Shown in pieces: positions 1 through 8,425 of a stretch of DNA of 51,874 bases. Source of the DNA: CAZECR01 sp964510495. Lineage in GTDB: Bacteria; Patescibacteriota; Patescibacteriia; Magasanikbacterales; GWA2-37-8. The notes under the pieces are model-generated. The model was not told the DNA's origin. It did no database searches and was given only the letters and a program-made list of their open reading frames with translations. The stretch is from contig CAZECR010000006.1 of the NCBI GenBank assembly GCA_964510495.1, positions 1 through 51,874 of the forward strand. The letters are read 5' to 3'. Within the stretch, counting starts at the first letter, position 1. Each line of letters starts with the position of its first letter. A program made the translations under genes and the position numbers.

Positions 1-249
1 CTTAAAAAACTCAAAAACCAAGGCTATACAATCGTTGGTTTGGAGCAAACGAAAAAGAGTGTTAGTATATATTCATACAAACCACAATTTCCGCTCGTAT
101 TGGTTGTTGGTAACGAGAAAACTGGCCTTACTGCACGTCTGCTTAAATACTGTGATGCCACGGTTGAAATTCCCATGCGGGGAAAGAAAAATAGTTTAAA
201 TGTAAGTGTTGCAGCTGGCATTGCAATGTACCAGTTGAGTCAAAAATAA
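1..249 (+). CDS. SpoU/TrmH-family RNA 2'-O-methyltransferase, C-terminal part
   Basis: The reading frame is open from the first base, so the 5' part lies outside the window. The last 80 or so residues carry the two SAM-binding motifs of the SPOUT knot: LVVGNEKTGL (motif 2) and IPMRGKKNSLNVSVAAGIA (motif 3, with the conserved N-S-L-N-V-S core). Known family members methylate ribose 2'-OH groups in tRNA or rRNA. Which RNA is targeted cannot be told from this fragment. It is followed after 5 bases by a plus-strand gene, so the two may be co-transcribed. Confidence 0.88.
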   Translation, partial: LKKLKNQGYTIVGLEQTKKSVSIYSYKPQFPLVLVVGNEKTGLTARLLKYCDATVEIPMRGKKNSLNVSVAAGIAMYQLSQK

Positions 250-254
250 AAAAT

Positions 255-977
255 ATGCAATCAACCGTTGAACTCTTTCAACATCTTTACAAAAATATTC
301 CACCACTTTTTCCGGTTGAAAAAAAGCAAAAAATGGCCCACGCACTGGACCATCTTAAAAACGATCAGACCATGACGCTTGAGGAAGTGGAGGATACGAT
401 GATCGAGTTTGGGTATGAACTCTGGCCGTGGAACCAGGCGTATAAAGAATTTTTAGTTTCAGCCGAAAATGCTGTGGGCGAACATTTTTTGCTTCCCCGT
501 CTCTCGCCCGAGCTGCATAAAAAGTATTTGGATTTTAAACACTACGGCGGCACGCTGCGTGACCTGCATTCGGGCCGGCCAGCGGATTATTTCACAACTG
601 AGGAGCGTCAAGAATTAAGCGTTCGCTTGGTTGACTTGCAGCAAAACCTGGACAAATATGCTGCGCAAGAAGTTCAGGGACTGCACAAAAATAAATACGT
701 ACAGCGTGTAAAAGAATTTACGGAACTCCTGGAAAAAATTGAAAAAAATTTAGACACTCTCAGAGAACTGGCTGATAAAGAACAAGATCACCCGACACTC
801 GCGAACGAAATTCGTTCCAAAGTTAAAGGTTTTGAATACGGTCTGTGTCTCTTGGGGCCTGAGCTTGATTATGACGCGGTATTTCATTCCATTGATTTTT
901 TTGAAGGACGCAAACAGGATTTGAGTCGTTTGCGTGGTATTAACACACCGGGTGAATTTGATTTTTTTAGTGAATAA
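255..977 (+). CDS. Hypothetical protein, helical, 240 aa
   Basis: I do not recognise a family. The protein is rich in charged and leucine residues with long predicted helices, notably residues 105-190, where K/E/L-rich stretches could form a coiled coil. There is no signal peptide or membrane segment, so it is probably cytoplasmic. It starts 5 bases after the methyltransferase stop and ends at a strong bidirectional terminator. AT-rich composition and absence of a Shine-Dalgarno match the core genes of the window. Confidence 0.75.
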   Translation: MQSTVELFQHLYKNIPPLFPVEKKQKMAHALDHLKNDQTMTLEEVEDTMIEFGYELWPWNQAYKEFLVSAENAVGEHFLLPRLSPELHKKYLDFKHYGGTLRDLHSGRPADYFTTEERQELSVRLVDLQQNLDKYAAQEVQGLHKNKYVQRVKEFTELLEKIEKNLDTLRELADKEQDHPTLANEIRSKVKGFEYGLCLLGPELDYDAVFHSIDFFEGRKQDLSRLRGINTPGEFDFFSE

Positions 978-1035
978 TTTTAACCAAAACTTCCTTGCGC
1001 ACAGACAATGTGATGATTTTGGAGGTTGGGTTTTA

Positions 1036-1072
1036 AATAAAATAATCCCGGTAGTGCCGGGATTATTTTATT
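1036..1072. terminator. Bidirectional intrinsic terminator
   Basis: A perfect 16-bp stem (1036-1051 with 1057-1072) around a 5-base loop, GC-rich at the top and A/T-rich at the base. It works on both strands and separates the plus gene ending at 977 from the minus gene ending at 1077. Confidence 0.9.
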
Positions 1073-1076
1073 GAGT

Positions 1077-2642
1077 TTAACGTTTAACAGCGTCGAGTGT
1101 TGGAGGGTTGGAAACTGCTGGTTGGGGCATTCCTTTGATCATAGCATCTATTGGGTAAGGTTGAGGGGTTGGAAGTGGTTTATCTGCATCAACGAGGAGC
1201 TCTTTAGCAAGTGGCACCATGATCGTTGGTTGGTAGTACGTAGCATATTTTGCATCCTCTCCGGTTGGAGCTTTTACTGGGAAAACATAGACCGGTACGT
1301 AGAGCTCTTCTTGAGATTGGCCGTTGTTAATGCTGTGCCAGGTACGAGCCAGAGCGATGGTCGGAGTTCCGAGTTCGAGTTCAACTGCGTTCTCAGGCTT
1401 TGGTGAAGATCCGTAGAGGTTGCCGCCTTGTTCAGCGATGCGAATGAGGCGAGCAGTATCGGTTTCAACATCGTAGAGCGAGCTCTGGTATTGATTACTG
1501 CGAATATCCCAGGCGCCAATAACTTGATTTTCACGAATATTGACTGAGACGCGAATGCCGATAGCGCTACTGCCCATTTCATACACGGTCTGACCTTTGA
1601 GTGTCAGTGGATAAACAACGTTCATGGTGTCAGGAACGTATGCAGCAGACTCGGCGGCTGGGCGGGCGTCCATAAGGTAGTAACGAGGTTGTTCTTCAAC
1701 CTCTGGAGCGCCATAGCCTTCAGTAGAAATACCATGGCTCGCGAGGAAATTGTTAGCCACAGCAATGATGCTGTCGTCGCTCGGTACATCGGCCGCTGTT
1801 AGGGGTGGAAACTCTGGACAAATACCATTAGGACAGGTATTCCATTTTTCCCAATTTTGGGAAATGGAAACTACTCCTTCGGTAAGACTAAAGTTAATAA
1901 TATAGCCTTTGTCTTTATCCTCAACAATTTCGATGTTACGAGCAGAAGCATTAGAAAAGCTGCCGAGATTGACGAGGTCGTTGGAAAGTCCACCGAGATC
2001 GTTAATACGTATTCCACTACTTAGTTTGAGGCGTTTGAAAACTTCGAGTTGGTCGCTGGAAAGCGCTGGCAGTTCTTCACCGGCATAACGGTACGTGATT
2101 GGTCGATACATATCCGGTGCAACTATCATGCTGGAGTTGGCGACGCGCTTATCAAGTGTTGGGGCTGCTGCAGCAGTACCACCACCACCGCCCATACCGC
2201 TTGCCATCATCGGGGCAGGGGAAGTCGCAGTGTCGGTAGGAGCAGCAACTTCTCGAGCGCCATTTTGAGTTCCGGCAAGAGAGCCAAAAGCCATTTTGCC
2301 TACTGGGGTAATTTCATAAGCAAACGCTAGGGACGGGTTACGGTGAAAAGGGATGTTGGTTATCACGAGGGCAAGGGCCAAAACGCCGGCCACACCACCC
2401 ATAAGCGCCATTTTGTTGAGGCGGAGCATAGTAGTAAGGTTAGTAATAAATCCTCTCTCTGAAGAAGCGGTCGCCCGTTCGGTAAGCTGTGCTTTAAGAC
2501 GCCTAGCAAAAATTGAATCAAAACCAGTGGCTGGTTTCTCATCCAATATCTTGCCAAGGGTGCTTTTAAGCATGATTTCATGCTTTTTGAGCTCCGGATC
2601 AAGGCGATAGAGTTCTTCAAGTGTTTTATTTATATGGTCCAT
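1077..2642 (-). CDS. Membrane-anchored anti-sigma-like protein
   Basis: 521 residues. About 75 cytoplasmic residues come first, rich in K/E/L, then one membrane segment (residues about 79-98, GGVAGVLALALVI core), then a glycine/alanine-rich linker (GMGGGGGTAAAA) and a large extracytoplasmic region of about 370 residues. The gene overlaps the ECF sigma gene by 13 bases, the usual arrangement for a sigma/anti-sigma pair, and a single-pass protein with a cytoplasmic N-terminus fits an anti-sigma factor. No zinc anti-sigma motif is seen, so the role rests on context. The extracytoplasmic part is unrecognised and may be the sensor. Confidence 0.65.
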   Translation of the reverse strand: MDHINKTLEELYRLDPELKKHEIMLKSTLGKILDEKPATGFDSIFARRLKAQLTERATASSERGFITNLTTMLRLNKMALMGGVAGVLALALVITNIPFHRNPSLAFAYEITPVGKMAFGSLAGTQNGAREVAAPTDTATSPAPMMASGMGGGGGTAAAAPTLDKRVANSSMIVAPDMYRPITYRYAGEELPALSSDQLEVFKRLKLSSGIRINDLGGLSNDLVNLGSFSNASARNIEIVEDKDKGYIINFSLTEGVVSISQNWEKWNTCPNGICPEFPPLTAADVPSDDSIIAVANNFLASHGISTEGYGAPEVEEQPRYYLMDARPAAESAAYVPDTMNVVYPLTLKGQTVYEMGSSAIGIRVSVNIRENQVIGAWDIRSNQYQSSLYDVETDTARLIRIAEQGGNLYGSSPKPENAVELELGTPTIALARTWHSINNGQSQEELYVPVYVFPVKAPTGEDAKYATYYQPTIMVPLAKELLVDADKPLPTPQPYPIDAMIKGMPQPAVSNPPTLDAVKR

Positions 2643-3217
2643 ATACTATGTACTACGAATAGGGAAGCCAAAAGTAACAGTGCGCCAGAGCCAAGATCTA
2701 TTCGCAGTTTATCGAGCGTGCGCTTGAGGCTCATTTTGCAGCTGGCTTCGCTTTTATTCATGACAGCCGCAATTTCAGCAAAACTCATTTCTTGCCAGAG
2801 TCTGAGAATGACAATATCGCGTTGTTCGCTTGAAAGGCCTTGTAAGTATGTGGTGACTTTAGCCAGTTCAATGCGGTTGTGAACGTCGGTTACGCCGTTC
2901 TTGCCGTCGTGGATATCAAAGGCGTCTTCGATATCACTGTGATGTTTGGTGGTTCGGTAGTGGTCGACTACCGTGTTGCGCGCAATCCGGTAGACCCAGC
3001 TCGAAAACGTCCCTTGCGCCGGGTCACATTTTTTAATGGAATCGTAAGCCTTAAAAAAGGTCTGGCTGGTTAGGTCTTCGGCTGTTTCCTTGTGGTGTGT
3101 TTTATAATAAATAAAATTATAAATCGGCTCTATAAACTGTTCGTAGAGTTTCCCAAAGGCTTCGGTGTTGCCCTGGTGGCAAGCGATAACCAAATCAGAT
3201 TGTTCTGCCGGAGACAT
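2630..3217 (-). CDS. ECF-type RNA polymerase sigma factor
   Basis: 195 residues. Region sigma2 lies at about 8-80 (GNTEAFGKLYEQF, then AEDLTSQTFFKAY and WVYRIARNTVVDHYR). Region sigma4 lies at about 125-175 (LSSEQRDIVILRLWQEMSF, then a helix-turn-helix AEIAAVMNKSEASCKMSLKR). Unusually the protein ends in a hydrophobic stretch, ALLLLASLFVV, which could touch or enter the membrane. The gene begins 17 bases after the PfkB gene and overlaps the anti-sigma-like gene, so it is probably co-transcribed with both. No Shine-Dalgarno. Confidence 0.92.
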   Translation of the reverse strand: MSPAEQSDLVIACHQGNTEAFGKLYEQFIEPIYNFIYYKTHHKETAEDLTSQTFFKAYDSIKKCDPAQGTFSSWVYRIARNTVVDHYRTTKHHSDIEDAFDIHDGKNGVTDVHNRIELAKVTTYLQGLSSEQRDIVILRLWQEMSFAEIAAVMNKSEASCKMSLKRTLDKLRIDLGSGALLLLASLFVVHSIWTI

Positions 3218-3234
3218 GCAATTTTAAAAAAGGC

Positions 3235-4221
3235 TTAGAGTTCTTGAGGAATGATGGTGGCAAATTTTTGAATAACACTCTGTAGTTGCTCTTTGTTGAG
3301 TAGTCCCTCGTGTGGGCCATGTGCTTGAATAACACTCGTGCTGTTCGCTGTAGCCCATTGTAATGCTTCTGGAATGGTGTGGCTATAGAAACGGGCTGCT
3401 AAGTAGCCGGAAGAAAAAGCATCGCCTGCTCCAGTCTTTGACAGCACTTCGACTGGATAGGCCGGTATGCTCCAAAGTTTTTCGGCGGTACCGGCAAATG
3501 CGCCATTGGGACCGTCAGTTAAGATTACTTCTTTTGCGCCCGTCGCAAGTAATTTTTTGAGCAGCTGTGCAATACTTTTTTCCTTTTCAAGCGTAGTAAG
3601 AGCGATTTTTTCAGCTTCTTCTAAATTCACGATGAGCACGTCAGTGAGCGGCAGCACCTCACGGAGTTTTGCGGTGGCGTACTTTAAAATGTAAGATCCG
3701 GGGTTTACCGCGAGACGCGCGGTCGGATGATTTTTTAAGTGCTGCACTAATTTTTCTTGAATTGGTTCAAAACCTTTGGAAAGCCCCGTATAATAAATCC
3801 AATCTGCCGCTGGCTCTGTTGTAGGCCAGCGATATTTTTTTTCTTCTGAATATGAAAGAATCGTACGCTCTTGTTTGTAGTTTAAAACAATTGAATAGCG
3901 CGTTTTATGTTGTTTGTCTTTGCTGACGAGACTAGTGTCAACGTGCTGTTTTTTGAGTTCCTGCATGATGAGACGGCCGTAAGCGTCGGTACCAATCGTT
4001 GTAAGCAGTGCGCTCGAAAGGCCCAATTTGACTGCTCCGGCAGCGACGTTTGGCGCATTGCCGCCGAGCGATTGAAAACTATCGACAATGGGAATTTTAT
4101 CGCCATAGTTAAAGCATAATTGATCACGGTGACCTGATAATACTTGGCAGGAGTCGCACAAAGCATCAATTTGTATGTGAGTGTCAATCAACGGGTCACC
4201 GATGGCAATAAGATTGAACAT
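3235..4221 (-). CDS. PfkB-family sugar or nucleoside kinase
   Basis: 328 residues of the ribokinase fold. The N-terminal PfkB signature is GGNAPNVAAGAVKLG (residues about 53-67). The C-terminal signature KTGAGDAFSSGYLAA holds the catalytic Asp of GAGD. Family members phosphorylate hydroxymethyl groups of sugars or nucleosides with ATP. The substrate here is not evident; ribokinase-like and adenosine kinase-like roles are both possible. It sits in a minus-strand run with small membrane proteins upstream and the sigma gene downstream. Confidence 0.88.
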   Translation of the reverse strand: MFNLIAIGDPLIDTHIQIDALCDSCQVLSGHRDQLCFNYGDKIPIVDSFQSLGGNAPNVAAGAVKLGLSSALLTTIGTDAYGRLIMQELKKQHVDTSLVSKDKQHKTRYSIVLNYKQERTILSYSEEKKYRWPTTEPAADWIYYTGLSKGFEPIQEKLVQHLKNHPTARLAVNPGSYILKYATAKLREVLPLTDVLIVNLEEAEKIALTTLEKEKSIAQLLKKLLATGAKEVILTDGPNGAFAGTAEKLWSIPAYPVEVLSKTGAGDAFSSGYLAARFYSHTIPEALQWATANSTSVIQAHGPHEGLLNKEQLQSVIQKFATIIPQEL

Positions 4222-4230
4222 AGGCCAAAA

Positions 4231-4572
4231 TTACTTGGTGTGAATTTCGTAAATCTTGCCTTTTGGATTTTTAACACTTTCCGTTATGTCGCCGATACGA
4301 GCGTGTTTGCCGAGTGCGATCTCTACGAATTTAATAAAACTGGTAATCGCAATACCAAGCATGGTAATGATGAACAAAAAATTGTTGGTCCAAATACAGT
4401 AGGGCAGTATGGCGAGTGCTCCGATGCCGCACACCAGATCCTGGCGGCGTTCTTCTTCGAGAAACACGGAGTAGCTGAGGAGAATGGTGCCGACAAAACC
4501 AATGACGTAGATGAGGATCTGAGGAAGTGTCCAGCTAGAAAAGTCTGGGATAATTGAGAGGATATAGTTCAT
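4231..4572 (-). CDS. Small multi-pass membrane protein
   Basis: 113 residues with three hydrophobic segments (about 17-40, 51-66, 68-88). A basic tail ends the protein. I do not recognise a family, though the pattern of three short helices resembles that of the next upstream gene (4581-4805), and the two may be distant paralogues. It lies 9 bases from each neighbour, so translation is probably coupled within the operon. Confidence 0.7.
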   Translation of the reverse strand: MNYILSIIPDFSSWTLPQILIYVIGFVGTILLSYSVFLEEERRQDLVCGIGALAILPYCIWTNNFLFIITMLGIAITSFIKFVEIALGKHARIGDITESVKNPKGKIYEIHTK

Positions 4573-4580
4573 ACGAAAAG

Positions 4581-4805
4581 TTATTTTTTAGCTCTACGTA
4601 AAATGTATATTTCGTAGAGACTGGAAAGAATAAAAATAATTTGGAGTGGAATAAAGATCGGATCGCGTAGGTGGATGCTGTAGACGAGTAGAAAAATACC
4701 GCCAAGTACAAACAATTCATTGCGGAGACGTGCTTTTTTAACGAGCACAGCATAGGATATAAAGATAAGTCCGATGCTCGCAAAAATTCTACAGATCATG
4801 AGCAT
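4581..4805 (-). CDS. Small membrane protein, 74 aa
   Basis: Three hydrophobic helices separated by short basic loops (KKARLRNE; ending RRAKK). The start at 4805 follows the thioredoxin reductase stop by 2 bases and gives a protein beginning MLMICRIF; an upstream in-frame start at 4820 would overlap the reductase. No enzymatic motif is visible. Membership in the thioredoxin reductase operon is clear from spacing, but the role is unknown. Confidence 0.65.
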   Translation of the reverse strand: MLMICRIFASIGLIFISYAVLVKKARLRNELFVLGGIFLLVYSIHLRDPIFIPLQIIFILSSLYEIYILRRAKK

Positions 4806-4807
4806 AG

Positions 4808-5758
4808 CTACTCTTTCCAAAGATTAACATATTCAATGGCGGCGAGGGCGGCGACAATGCCTTGGCCGGCAGCGATACCAATTTGTTTATAGGGAATATC
4901 GGTCACGTCACCGGCAGCAAAAATACCCGGTACATTGGTGCGGCATTTGGTGTCGGCAATAATTTGGCCTTGCGTATCGAGCGTAACAACATCTTTTACA
5001 AATTTTGAGTTCGGAATCATGCCGATGTGCACCATAACTGCATCAAGTGCTAGAGATTTGGTTTCGCCGGCAGCAGTTTTATAGATGAGACCGTTTACTT
5101 TTTGTTCGCCCGTAATTTCGGTGGTGATGGCTTCGTACAAAATTTCAACATTTGGCAGGGCTTTGAGTTTGTCGACCAGAATTGCTTCGCCTTTAGGGAA
5201 TCCGTAAGCTTTTTCAGGGGTGTTGGGATATTTGGTGAGTAAGTATACGTGTTTGGCGATGCCGGCCATCATCAGGGCAGATTCAAGGCCGCTATTGCCG
5301 CCTCCAAGCGTGGCGGTAATTTTGTTTTTAAAAATTGGACCATCACAGACGGTGCAATAGGTAACTCCTTTATGGTCAAAAGCATCTTCGCCAGGCACAC
5401 CGAGGCGTTTAGGATGAATGCCAGTACCAATAATTACTGATTTGGTTTCAATCGTTCGGGTTTCACCGTTAGCCTTTGTGGCTGTAACAATATGATAGTT
5501 CCGGGTAGGCACTATCGACGTAACGGTCCATCCTTCCTCGATATTTACTCCATATGATTTAGCGTGTTCAGCAAATTTGTTGGCGAGTTCAAAGCCTTGA
5601 ATATCAATAATACCAGGCCAGTTACCGACCGCTCCAGAAAGGGCAACTTCACCGCCAATGTTTTCGGTGATCATGACAAAGTTAAGTTTGCGGCGGGCAG
5701 CGTAGACAGCGGCGCTACAGCCGACAGCGGCGCCTCCAATAATAACGAGATCAAGCAT
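4808..5758 (-). CDS. trxB: Thioredoxin reductase-like FAD/NAD(P) oxidoreductase
   Basis: 316 residues. The FAD-binding Rossmann motif is at the N-terminus (VIIGGAAVGCSAAVYAARR). The redox-active pair CTVC lies in YCTVCDGP. A second nucleotide-binding motif GGGNSGLESALMMAG follows, and a C-terminal GIFAAGDVTD closes the FAD site. This is the layout of thioredoxin reductase, which passes electrons from NAD(P)H to thioredoxin; no thioredoxin gene is in the window. The start at 5758 was chosen because the promoter -10 box at 5784-5789 puts the transcript start downstream of the longer candidate start at 5782. Confidence 0.88.
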   Translation of the reverse strand: MLDLVIIGGAAVGCSAAVYAARRKLNFVMITENIGGEVALSGAVGNWPGIIDIQGFELANKFAEHAKSYGVNIEEGWTVTSIVPTRNYHIVTATKANGETRTIETKSVIIGTGIHPKRLGVPGEDAFDHKGVTYCTVCDGPIFKNKITATLGGGNSGLESALMMAGIAKHVYLLTKYPNTPEKAYGFPKGEAILVDKLKALPNVEILYEAITTEITGEQKVNGLIYKTAAGETKSLALDAVMVHIGMIPNSKFVKDVVTLDTQGQIIADTKCRTNVPGIFAAGDVTDIPYKQIGIAAGQGIVAALAAIEYVNLWKE

Positions 5759-5778
5759 ACAGTGAAGATTAAAAGACT

Positions 5779-5802
5779 TCACCAGTATATCATGCCTGGT
5801 GA
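5779..5802. promoter_or_regulatory. Inverted repeat over the -10 box, possible operator
   Basis: Arms TCACCAG (5779-5785) and CTGGTGA (5796-5802) with a 10-base spacer. The repeat covers the -10 box of the trxB-like promoter, a position where a bound dimeric repressor would block transcription. The regulator is unknown; the Nudix/winged-helix gene next upstream is one candidate. Confidence 0.4.
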
Positions 5803-5811
5803 TTTCTACAA
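5784..5811 (-). promoter_or_regulatory. Promoter of the trxB-like operon
   Basis: On the minus strand a weak -35 TTGTAG (5806-5811), a 16-bp spacer and a strong -10 TATACT (5784-5789). It fixes the gene start at 5758. Confidence 0.55.
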
Positions 5812-5849
5812 TAGAAAATCGTTAGATTAGCCAATATTTAGTTTAGAGT

Positions 5850-6533
5850 TTAGAGAAAATCGACATATTCAGCCTGCTTTTTAGTGAAGCTAAAAAGCCG
5901 GGCAGGCCGGTTGGCTCGGCCGGTTTGAATCTTTTTGGCATCAGTAATCATTGAGATTTGAAGCAACTTTTTGCGGAAATTTCGTTTATCAAGTTTTCTG
6001 CCAAGTATTATCTCGTAAGTTTTTTGGATTTCGCTCAGCGTGAATTCAGGCGGCATCAGACTGTAGGCAATGTTGCTGTAGCGTAGCTTTTGGCGAAGCC
6101 GTTGTAGAGCATGTTCGGCGATAGTCTTGTGGTCATAAGCTAATTTAGGAAGCTTGTCCACAGGAAACCAGTCTACTCCAGCATACGCAGCCGTTGTTTT
6201 TAATTTAAAACGATCGCTCGGAATGAGGGCGTAATAGGCCACTGAAACAACGCGTCCCTGGGGGTCTCGATTGAGTGCGCTAAACGCTTCGAGTTGTTCT
6301 AGAAAGATTTCGTCCCCGGGAACATTGGTCTCTTCTTCAAGGTGGCGACTAGCTGCTTCGGCCAAGGTTTCGTTTGTTTTGATGAGTCCGCCTGGGAGCG
6401 CCCAATAACCGGTGTACGGTGGACGGTTCATTTTGATAAGCAAAACATGGAGCTGGTCTTCGCGCACGGTAAAAATGGCTACATCGGTAGCCACAACGGG
6501 AATAGTGTATTTAAGGGAAGTCTTTTTGGCCAT
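5850..6533 (-). CDS. NrtR-like Nudix protein with winged-helix C-terminus
   Basis: 227 residues. Nudix domain at about 10-140, with the Nudix box reading G-x5-E-x7-R-H-L-E-E-E-T-N-V. Compared with the consensus G-x5-E-x7-R-E-U-x-E-E-x-G-U, the first E after R is His and the G is Asn, so hydrolysis may be weakened. The C-terminal 80 residues (EFTLSEIQKTYEIILG and RNFRKKLLQI) match the winged helix of NrtR-type regulators, which bind ADP-ribose through the Nudix domain and control NAD genes. It lies 20 bases downstream of the methyltransferase gene. The role as repressor is inferred. Confidence 0.8.
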   Translation of the reverse strand: MAKKTSLKYTIPVVATDVAIFTVREDQLHVLLIKMNRPPYTGYWALPGGLIKTNETLAEAASRHLEEETNVPGDEIFLEQLEAFSALNRDPQGRVVSVAYYALIPSDRFKLKTTAAYAGVDWFPVDKLPKLAYDHKTIAEHALQRLRQKLRYSNIAYSLMPPEFTLSEIQKTYEIILGRKLDKRNFRKKLLQISMITDAKKIQTGRANRPARLFSFTKKQAEYVDFL

Positions 6534-6553
6534 AGATTATAGTACAGAGCGAA

Positions 6554-8311
6554 TTATTTTTCGGGTTGGATGTCGGGACCCAGATAGCGTTTCCATGTAG
6601 TAAATTGTCCTTCATTATGAAGCCAATCCTTTTTTAATTGTTCGTAATCCCGTGCGGTTGGCAGCGAAGCAGAAAAATAAGAAGCATTCTTGATGTACTC
6701 GGGGTCTGTCCATTGTAACAGGCCGATTTTACGGAATTCCCATTGTTCATCGTAGCGATAGACTTTACCGCTCGCGTAGGTCATGGAGGTCTGGCCATGC
6801 TCGCCCTGCACCCTAAACCAGCTAAAGGGATTGGTATCGAGCTGCCACTCCTTATTTTTTTCAAATATAGTAACGAGTCTGGCTATTTGTTGAATATCTT
6901 CTTCAGTAAGTTGGTTATTTTTTATTAAGTCAACGGCCGAAGCTGCTCCTTCGGGTACGGACTCTTGAAGTACGTAGCGGTAGGGCGGTCCTGATTGATC
7001 GTGGTCAATAATTTTAAGATGTGGCGTGCCCGTTGCTTCTAAAATATTTTGGCGATTAATTGTCTGGTAGAGCGATTTAAAGACGTTGTCGTTATTATGT
7101 GTATCGCTTCGGACAATTTTGAGTACTCGATTGGGTTGGTCTTTCAGGTGATAGATTTTGGTTTTAGTTCCAATGAGTGGAGGAGTCTGAACCGAAAATG
7201 CTTTGTCGCCGATCCGGACGATACCGTTCGTTTCGTCTTCTACGATAGATTCAAAAAGTTCGGTGTAGTTTACTTCTGTCTGGATTGCTTCTGAGTTTTG
7301 TCCGGCAATACCACTGTCCGCGGGCTTTTCACCAATCGTTATCATGTGCGTCGGCGGCAGCTCAAGCGAAACAAGCGAGCCGTCAGAATCTTCTTTGTAA
7401 AGAGCGATTTTTCCGAGGAGTCGATTTTTTAAAATATATTCATTCGGGTCAGGTACTACCTGAATATTGGTAAAGCCGGCGCTCTGAAGGGCTTTGCGGG
7501 CCTCTTTTTCATTCCAGTACGTATACTTTTCTTTTATTTCTTGACGCCAATTGGTGGTGTAGTCTTTGCGCAAATAAAACTCGTGAGCCCATTCGGCGGG
7601 TAATTTAATATATTCTTCGCCATCTTTGTGAACTATTTCATACTGAAAAGCGTTCCCACCGGCAAATTCTTTGTGGAAACGTTCAAAGAGTGCGCGTGTG
7701 GAGAGCAGGTCGTAGTTGATCGCGTCTTCGGGTGTGCCTGGTGGTACGGCATCAAGGCCAACCGAAGAAAGTATTTTAAGTAAAACTGGTTCGTGCAGTG
7801 AAGGTTTGGCGAAATCGCGTACTACCACACGTCCGCCTGGTTTAAGCTCATTAAAGGCTACCTGCATTGCTTTTTCCATGCTGCCAGTGCCGCCAAACGA
7901 CTCAACTTCGTGACCGCTGGTAGAAAAATATTTTACATCTAAAGCATTATCAGGAAAATTTTGTTCAAGCACGTTGCCAAAAACAGGCTTGATGAGTGAT
8001 TGCCCTTCGGTAGCCCGGTCCAAAAGTTCGTGTGACATATCGAGCGCGTATACTTTGGAGCCGCGAAACATTTTGGCAAACAATTCAGCGAGTTTGCCGG
8101 TACCTGATCCGGCGTCCACGATTACTGCGTTCTCTTCGAGTGCCCCGAGGTAGGGGCCAATCGAATGAGCTTTGGCTTCGAGTGCCGCATCCATGAGCCA
8201 GGTGTAGCTCGTATAGTCGCGATGCTCATTCGCCTGGCTAAAGAGCTGTTTCATGTCTGTGGCACTTGGGATTTCCGCGGTAACACTCTGTTCGTGTCGT
8301 CCGTTCTCCAT
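6554..8311 (-). CDS. SAM methyltransferase with possible kinase-like C-terminal domain
   Basis: 585 residues from the start at 8311. The longer candidate start (8371) lies inside the -35 box, so it is excluded. A class I SAM-dependent methyltransferase domain occupies about 25-220, with motif I VDAGSGTGKLAELFA and the acidic post-I motif YALDMS. The last 220 residues differ. RVLKIVRSD (about 392), a hinge-like YVLQESVPEGA, and LDTNPFSWFRV (about 489) are spaced like the Lys, hinge and catalytic loop of protein-kinase-like or aminoglycoside-phosphotransferase folds, though degenerate. The substrate is unknown. The methyltransferase call is firm; the kinase-like call is tentative. Confidence 0.75.
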   Translation of the reverse strand: MENGRHEQSVTAEIPSATDMKQLFSQANEHRDYTSYTWLMDAALEAKAHSIGPYLGALEENAVIVDAGSGTGKLAELFAKMFRGSKVYALDMSHELLDRATEGQSLIKPVFGNVLEQNFPDNALDVKYFSTSGHEVESFGGTGSMEKAMQVAFNELKPGGRVVVRDFAKPSLHEPVLLKILSSVGLDAVPPGTPEDAINYDLLSTRALFERFHKEFAGGNAFQYEIVHKDGEEYIKLPAEWAHEFYLRKDYTTNWRQEIKEKYTYWNEKEARKALQSAGFTNIQVVPDPNEYILKNRLLGKIALYKEDSDGSLVSLELPPTHMITIGEKPADSGIAGQNSEAIQTEVNYTELFESIVEDETNGIVRIGDKAFSVQTPPLIGTKTKIYHLKDQPNRVLKIVRSDTHNNDNVFKSLYQTINRQNILEATGTPHLKIIDHDQSGPPYRYVLQESVPEGAASAVDLIKNNQLTEEDIQQIARLVTIFEKNKEWQLDTNPFSWFRVQGEHGQTSMTYASGKVYRYDEQWEFRKIGLLQWTDPEYIKNASYFSASLPTARDYEQLKKDWLHNEGQFTTWKRYLGPDIQPEK

Positions 8312-8342
8312 ACAATTCAAAATGAATAGAAAAGTCGCTAGT

Positions 8343-8371
8343 ACTATATGATTTTTGAGTGGTCTGGTCAA
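8343..8371 (-). promoter_or_regulatory. Promoter of the methyltransferase-Nudix unit
   Basis: Minus strand: -35 TTGACC (8366-8371), 17-bp spacer, -10 TATAGT (8343-8348). It is divergent from the plus promoter at 8398-8425, with 26 bp between them, so the two units may share control. Confidence 0.75.
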
Positions 8372-8397
8372 TTAAAGGTAGGGTGTGTGTAACTCCC

Positions 8398-8425
8398 TTG
8401 ACAGTTTCTGCAAAACGGTTAGTAT
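8398..8425 (+). promoter_or_regulatory. Promoter of the PP2C-kinase operon
   Basis: -35 TTGACA (8398-8403), 16-bp spacer, -10 TAGTAT (8420-8425). It lies about 310 bases upstream of the phosphatase start, leaving a long untranslated leader. Confidence 0.65.
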
